From: Clostridiales bacterium mt11 | GTDB lineage: Bacteria; Bacillota; Clostridia; Tissierellales; Tepidimicrobiaceae | NCBI GenBank assembly: GCA_001282665.1 | Contig: LN874945.1 | Location: 186,001 to 250,000 of the forward strand | Direction: 5' to 3' | Length of the DNA stretch: 64,000 nucleotides | Part shown: positions 60,276-64,000 of the stretch, piece after piece | How positions within the stretch are numbered: position 1 is the stretch's first letter | How the letters are laid out: each line of letters starts with the position of its first letter | Notes under the pieces: model-generated | Databases searched by the model: none | What the model saw: the letters and a program-made list of their open reading frames with translations, nothing else | Told to the model about the DNA's origin: nothing | Translations under genes and position numbers: made by a program

Positions 60276-61037
60276 ATGAAAGATATATTAAAGGAAAACG
60301 AAAGAGTTGACTATGTTCCGGGAAGTAAGTTGAAGATTATACAGGATAAGACAAGATTTTGTTATGGAATAGATGCCATACTCCTATCAGACTTTGTTAG
60401 TATGAAGAATAAAGCCCATATAATGGATTTAGGTACAGGAACGGGAATTATTCCATTGAGGTTATATAATCTTCTACATGATTGTGAAAGAATAGTAGGA
60501 GTGGAAATCCAACCTGAAGTTGCAGAGATGGCTAGTAGAAGTATTAAGATGAATAATTTGGAAGATAAGATAGAGATCATAAATATGGATTTAAAAGATA
60601 TACCCTCTAATTTTAAAAAAGCTACATTTGATGTAATTACCTCAAATCCTCCATATATGAAAAGGGGAAGCGGAATCACAAACCCCGATGAAAGCCTTTC
60701 CGTATCTCGCCATGAAATAAGCTGTACTATAGAAGACATAATAGAAGTATCTCAATTTTTATTGAAGGATAGGGGACGACTATACCTAGTTCATAGGCCT
60801 AATCGCTTAGTGGATATAATTTGGGCTGCTCGAAAGTATGGTTTAGAACCAAAGACTATTCGTTTTGTCCAATCAAAGGTAGGAGAAAAGCCTAAATTGC
60901 TATTATTGGAATGTATAAAAGGAGGAAACGCGGAATTAAAGTTTGAAAAACCACTTATAATATATGATGATAATGGAATATATACTGATGAAATATATGA
61001 TATTTATGGTATGAATAAGGAGAATGAAAATGAATAA
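60276..61037 (+). CDS. TrmN6/YabB-like tRNA (adenine-N6) methyltransferase
   Basis: A 253-residue class I methyltransferase with an SAM site MDLGTGTGIIPLRL, an acidic VGVEIQPE loop and the N6-adenine catalytic motif NPPYMKRG. It belongs to the TrmN6/YfiC group that methylates A37 of tRNA1(Val). The rsmI gene follows with an 8-base overlap, the same order as yabB-rsmI in Bacillus. Confidence 0.9.
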   Translation: MKDILKENERVDYVPGSKLKIIQDKTRFCYGIDAILLSDFVSMKNKAHIMDLGTGTGIIPLRLYNLLHDCERIVGVEIQPEVAEMASRSIKMNNLEDKIEIINMDLKDIPSNFKKATFDVITSNPPYMKRGSGITNPDESLSVSRHEISCTIEDIIEVSQFLLKDRGRLYLVHRPNRLVDIIWAARKYGLEPKTIRFVQSKVGEKPKLLLLECIKGGNAELKFEKPLIIYDDNGIYTDEIYDIYGMNKENENE

Positions 61038-61863
61038 AGGAATTCTTTATATTTGCCCTACTCCTATTGGAAACCTAGAGGATATAACCCTTAGGACTTT
61101 AAGAATATTAAAGGAAGTAGATTTAATTGCAGCAGAAGATACTAGGCATACTTTAAAGCTATTGAACCATTATGAAATAAAAAAGCCCCTAATATCCTAT
61201 CATGAACACAATAAGGTAGTGAAAGGGAATATTTTAATAGAAAAGCTGGAAGACGGAACCAATATAGCTCTTGTTACCGATGCAGGTATGCCGGGCATTT
61301 CAGATCCAGGAGAAGACATCATCCGTTTAAGCATCGAAAGTGGAATAAAGGTAATAGCCCTTCCCGGAGCTACTGCTTCCATAACTGCTTTGGTACTTTC
61401 TGGGCTTTCAACGGATAAATTTGTCTTTGAAGGATTTCTTCCTTCAAAGAAGAAGGATAGAATAAAGGAATTGGAGAGATTAAAAACTGAAGAAAGGACC
61501 ATAATCCTATATGAAGGTCCTCATAGAATATTAGCTCTTTTAAAGGATATGGAAGAAGTATTCGAAAATAGGCAAATTTCTATATCTAGAGAACTGACAA
61601 AGGTATATGAGGAAACCTTTAGGGGTACTATCAAAGAAGCTTTAAATAAATTTGAAAGTGAAAAACCCATAGGGGAATTTGTGTTGATAGTTAGAGGGGC
61701 AGAAATAGCTAAGAAGGATTTATATGAAAATATTACCATAAAAGAACATATAAAATATTATATGGAGGAAGGCTATACTAAAAAGGAAGCTGTAAAAAAG
61801 GTAGCACAAGTGAGAGGGATACCTAAGAATTTAGTCTATAAGGAAAGCATAGAGATAAAATAA
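61030..61863 (+). CDS. rsmI: 16S rRNA (cytidine1402-2'-O)-methyltransferase RsmI
   Basis: A 277-residue tetrapyrrole-methylase-fold enzyme: LYICPTPIGNLEDITLRTL, EDTRHTLKLLNHY, LVTDAGMPGISDPGE and the family motif LYEGPHRI. It methylates C1402 in the ribosomal decoding centre. ATG 61030 lies 7 bases from AAGGAG, while ATG 61024 is too close. The end is shared with the convergent abrB terminator. Confidence 0.95.
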   Translation: MNKGILYICPTPIGNLEDITLRTLRILKEVDLIAAEDTRHTLKLLNHYEIKKPLISYHEHNKVVKGNILIEKLEDGTNIALVTDAGMPGISDPGEDIIRLSIESGIKVIALPGATASITALVLSGLSTDKFVFEGFLPSKKKDRIKELERLKTEERTIILYEGPHRILALLKDMEEVFENRQISISRELTKVYEETFRGTIKEALNKFESEKPIGEFVLIVRGAEIAKKDLYENITIKEHIKYYMEEGYTKKEAVKKVAQVRGIPKNLVYKESIEIK

Positions 61864-61901
61864 ATACCCGTCCTCAAGGCGGGCATTTAGACTATTTTTT
61901 T
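61862..61901. terminator. Shared terminator between rsmI and abrB
   Basis: AAAT-CCCG and CGGG-ATTT arms (about 61862-61870 and 61879-61888) form a stem around CCTCAAG. A T7 run follows on the plus strand, and TATTTATTTT on the minus strand. Confidence 0.75.
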
Positions 61902-62131
61902 AATTCTTCTAAACAAGCTGGACAGATGTTTTTTCCCTTGAAAGAAGTAACGTCTTTAGCTTGTCCACAGAAAATACAAGCAGGAGCGTATTTTTTAAGT
62001 ATTATTTGTTCACCATCAACAAATATTTCTAATGCATCCTTTACTTCTATGTCTAGGTTTCTTCTCAATTCTATAGGTATAACTACTCTACCTAATTCAT
62101 CTACTTTTCTCACAATTCCTGTTGATTTCAT
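61892..62131 (-). CDS. abrB: AbrB-family transition-state regulator with C-terminal zinc-ribbon-like cysteines
   Basis: A 79-residue protein with the AbrB swapped-hairpin DNA-binding domain (STGIVRKVDELGRVVIPIEL, LRRNLDIEVKDALEI) and a C-terminal CIFCGQAK...CPACLEEL that could bind zinc. AbrB represses post-exponential genes. ATG 62131 lies 7 bases after GGAGG; a five-residue longer start (62146) overlaps that site. The location after rsmI is that of Bacillus abrB. An AGTC/GACT repeat with a Spo0A-box-like GTCGA lies just upstream (about 62151-62168). Confidence 0.93.
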   Translation of the reverse strand: MKSTGIVRKVDELGRVVIPIELRRNLDIEVKDALEIFVDGEQIILKKYAPACIFCGQAKDVTSFKGKNICPACLEELKK

Positions 62132-62270
62132 AATCATTCCTCCCATATATTAGTCAAAATCGACTTTTTTCTACAAATTAAAGAATACCATAACTACCAA
62201 ATAAAGTCAACCCAAAAATGTTAAATATATTCTTTAAACTGTAGATGGAGGTCTGAAAAGGGGTGAAATA

Positions 62271-63263
62271 ATGTATAATATTAATCAAGAGCTAAAGGAC
62301 AAGATCAGCTATCTAAACGATGTTTTATCGGATAAATATAAAGATGTATTATCCATAGACAAGATGTTTTTTAGAGAATTTATCCAAGAAAAGGTTGGTC
62401 CCATAATAAAGATTGAAAAACTTACCAAAGAGGAATTGACTAATTATGCAGAAAAAGGGGGTATAGTAGGGGTCGATGGTTCAAACAATCGAATGGGTGG
62501 AGCTTACCCTCATTTTGTCGAAATATATCAAGGTTTGGCTAAATCTACCTTACATAAGGACAAACCCATATATAAAACGGATTTTTATACTCCTCTTTAT
62601 CCTGAAAAGAAAGAATCCCTATTGGAAGATGAAAGACAAGAAGAAGAATCTATAAGAAAATCTAAGCTTTCAGCCATAGAAGTGGAAGCAGCTTTAGAAG
62701 GGATTCGACAGTTTAATCCCTATGCGGTAATAATGGATGGTTCCCTTATTAGATATGATATCGAATGTTTTAATAAATGGATGGAATTGAGAAAGGAATG
62801 TGAAGAAAGGGGAATAATCCTTATTGGAGTAATAGAGGATATAAAGACTTCCATTATAGGGGAAGCCTTAAAGAAGGATAAATCTTTAGGGATAAAGGAA
62901 TCCTTCTATGATAGAGAATTGCTCTATGGTCTTTTAGAATATGGAGAGATGATTGCCATATATGATAAGGTAGCAAAAAAGTCTGAAAAAGGTTTTACTT
63001 CTCTATTTATGAGAAGCTCAGGAGCTCCTACTGTAATAGGTATGGACATTTTAGATAGTCAAAGGAACCATCTAGAAGAAATGGCAAGACTAGTATTAAC
63101 TTTAACCCCTAAGGACAGCAGAGGAGTGCCTCTATGGATAGATATAGTGGATAGTGAAGTAAAAATTCCAGACAAGATGATAAGGGCACTTCTTGAAAGT
63201 TACTTAGACAGGGAAATACTTGAAATATTTTTCATATCAGAAAGAGATAAGAGGACTCTTTAG
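62271..63263 (+). CDS. nurA: NurA-domain nuclease
   Basis: A 330-residue protein with the NurA-fold acidic motifs GGIVGVDGSNNRMGG (about 63-77) and AVIMDGSLIRYD, and a C-terminal TLTPKDSRGVPLWIDIVDSEV. NurA is a 5'-to-3' nuclease that works with the HerA translocase in DNA-end resection; the herA-like gene follows directly, behind AGGAGG. Confidence 0.88.
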   Translation: MYNINQELKDKISYLNDVLSDKYKDVLSIDKMFFREFIQEKVGPIIKIEKLTKEELTNYAEKGGIVGVDGSNNRMGGAYPHFVEIYQGLAKSTLHKDKPIYKTDFYTPLYPEKKESLLEDERQEEESIRKSKLSAIEVEAALEGIRQFNPYAVIMDGSLIRYDIECFNKWMELRKECEERGIILIGVIEDIKTSIIGEALKKDKSLGIKESFYDRELLYGLLEYGEMIAIYDKVAKKSEKGFTSLFMRSSGAPTVIGMDILDSQRNHLEEMARLVLTLTPKDSRGVPLWIDIVDSEVKIPDKMIRALLESYLDREILEIFFISERDKRTL

Positions 63264-63274
63264 GAGGGATATAA

Positions 63275-64000
63275 TTGAAAGTTGTTGGCATTACTACTCA
63301 ACAGGAGGTATATATAGGCTCTAAGGATCGAAATTTTAGGATAAATGAGTTTTTAATTATTACAGACCCTTATCAAGGAGATTTAATGGGGGAAGTAGTA
63401 GAAGCCCAAACTTATAATAAATATATACCTTTAAGTATGCATGGAGAATTGGCGGATAGTTCCGTAATAGAATCGTTAAAATCCATAGGCTATGATATAG
63501 ATGAAGATACTATATATATTGCAAAGGTAAGATTATTAAATGAAGCTCTATATCCAGTAGAGACAGGCTCTGATGTAAGGACTCCAGTATTTCATGAAGT
63601 AAAAGATTTGATGATAAGATCCTCTACAGATGATGGATTGGTATTGGGCATTATAAAGAATACAGATCAAATGGTAGATGATATGGATGAAGAATTTAAA
63701 GATCTATTATATACCTTTGAAAGTGGGGAACTAAAGAAACAACGTGATATTCCCTATATATTTGATATAAGGTCTATGCATCAATACCCCCATATTGGAG
63801 TATTTGGAGGTTCTGGTTCTGGTAAGTCCTTTGGACTTAGAGTGGTATTAGAAGAATTGATGAAGCTAGATATTCCTACTATAGTATTAGACCCCCATTT
63901 TGAAATGGACTTCAGTCAAATAGGAGATTATTTCCCTAAAGATGAAGTAAAAAGCTATGAGGATAAGTTTAAGTGTTTACAAGTAGGTTTTCATGTAGGG
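63275..64000 (+). CDS. herA: HerA-like DNA translocase ATPase (3' truncated by window end)
   Basis: The frame opens with TTG 63275 (MKVVGITTQQEVYIGSKDR) 7 bases after AGGAGG and stays open for 242 codons to the end of the window. The N-terminal HAS-barrel-like region (to about 165) is followed by Walker A VFGGSGSGKSFGLR and VLDPHFEMDF, as in HerA/DUF87 hexameric translocases. It is coupled to nurA. Downstream partners lie outside the window. Confidence 0.88.
   Translation, partial: MKVVGITTQQEVYIGSKDRNFRINEFLIITDPYQGDLMGEVVEAQTYNKYIPLSMHGELADSSVIESLKSIGYDIDEDTIYIAKVRLLNEALYPVETGSDVRTPVFHEVKDLMIRSSTDDGLVLGIIKNTDQMVDDMDEEFKDLLYTFESGELKKQRDIPYIFDIRSMHQYPHIGVFGGSGSGKSFGLRVVLEELMKLDIPTIVLDPHFEMDFSQIGDYFPKDEVKSYEDKFKCLQVGFHVG

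Noticed and set aside
62147..62170. Firm Spo0A box upstream of abrB
   Set aside because: Only GTCGA of the 7-base consensus matches; the AGTC/GACT repeat is short, so it is mentioned in the gene entry but not called as a site.

Overview
The window is AT-rich DNA from a spore-forming, anaerobic, low-GC Gram-positive bacterium of the class Clostridia, perhaps of the Tissierellales type (the order is a guess from gene style). The evidence is strong Shine-Dalgarno sites, several TTG/GTG starts, sporulation genes (cwlD, a spoVB-like flippase, bofA, gin, ricT/yaaT) and a run matching the Bacillus yaaL-to-abrB neighbourhood. No rRNA, tRNA, CRISPR array, insertion sequence or prophage was seen.

Layout. 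(1) 1-9985: the downstream part of a bacterial microcompartment (BMC) locus: eutJ (cut by the window start), EutS-, EutN- and three EutM/PduA-type shell proteins, eutQ, CoA-acylating aldehyde dehydrogenase and pduL. It is followed on the minus strand by a PocR-type sensor kinase/AraC response regulator pair and an iron alcohol dehydrogenase, then a choline/ethanolamine kinase-like gene. The substrate-specific enzyme must lie upstream of the window. (2) 10232-16171: cwlD, lysC under a lysine riboswitch, a small type I toxin-antitoxin locus, a phosphoesterase, a SpoVB-like flippase and a YbjQ protein. (3) 16525-22326: an oppABCDF peptide uptake operon. (4) 22382-25028: a metal-related operon (COG0523 GTPase, ArsR regulator, permease, mini-thioredoxin) behind a 32-bp near-perfect palindrome.

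(5) 25048-45512 is the highlight. A promoter, a cobalamin riboswitch and an intrinsic terminator precede about 20 kb of co-directional genes. They encode three proteins with the transcobalamin-like C-terminal domain (DUF4430), two proteins with an alpha/alpha-toroid resembling the N-terminal domain of intrinsic factor/transcobalamin, two giant secreted repeat proteins, a MacB-like ABC ATPase and permease with an anchored extracellular partner, and a complete ECF importer (EcfT, fused EcfAA', S component). I read this as a Gram-positive corrinoid capture and import system in which the two halves of a transcobalamin-like binder sit on separate surface polypeptides. Vitamin control and domain types are read from sequence; the ligand and mechanism are inferred.

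(6) 45565-49300: a pair of ABC exporter half-transporters flanked by a duplicated tail of the ECF S-component gene, a recombination scar. (7) 49342-64000: Mrp ATPase, DUF134 regulator, yaaL-like gene, bofA, L25/Ctc, a Memo-like/AMMECR1 fusion with its radical SAM partner, gin, a YaaO-like decarboxylase, tmk, two cyclic-di-AMP receptor paralogues, holB, ricT, a two-cluster ferredoxin, trmN6-like, rsmI, abrB, and a nurA-herA pair cut by the window end.
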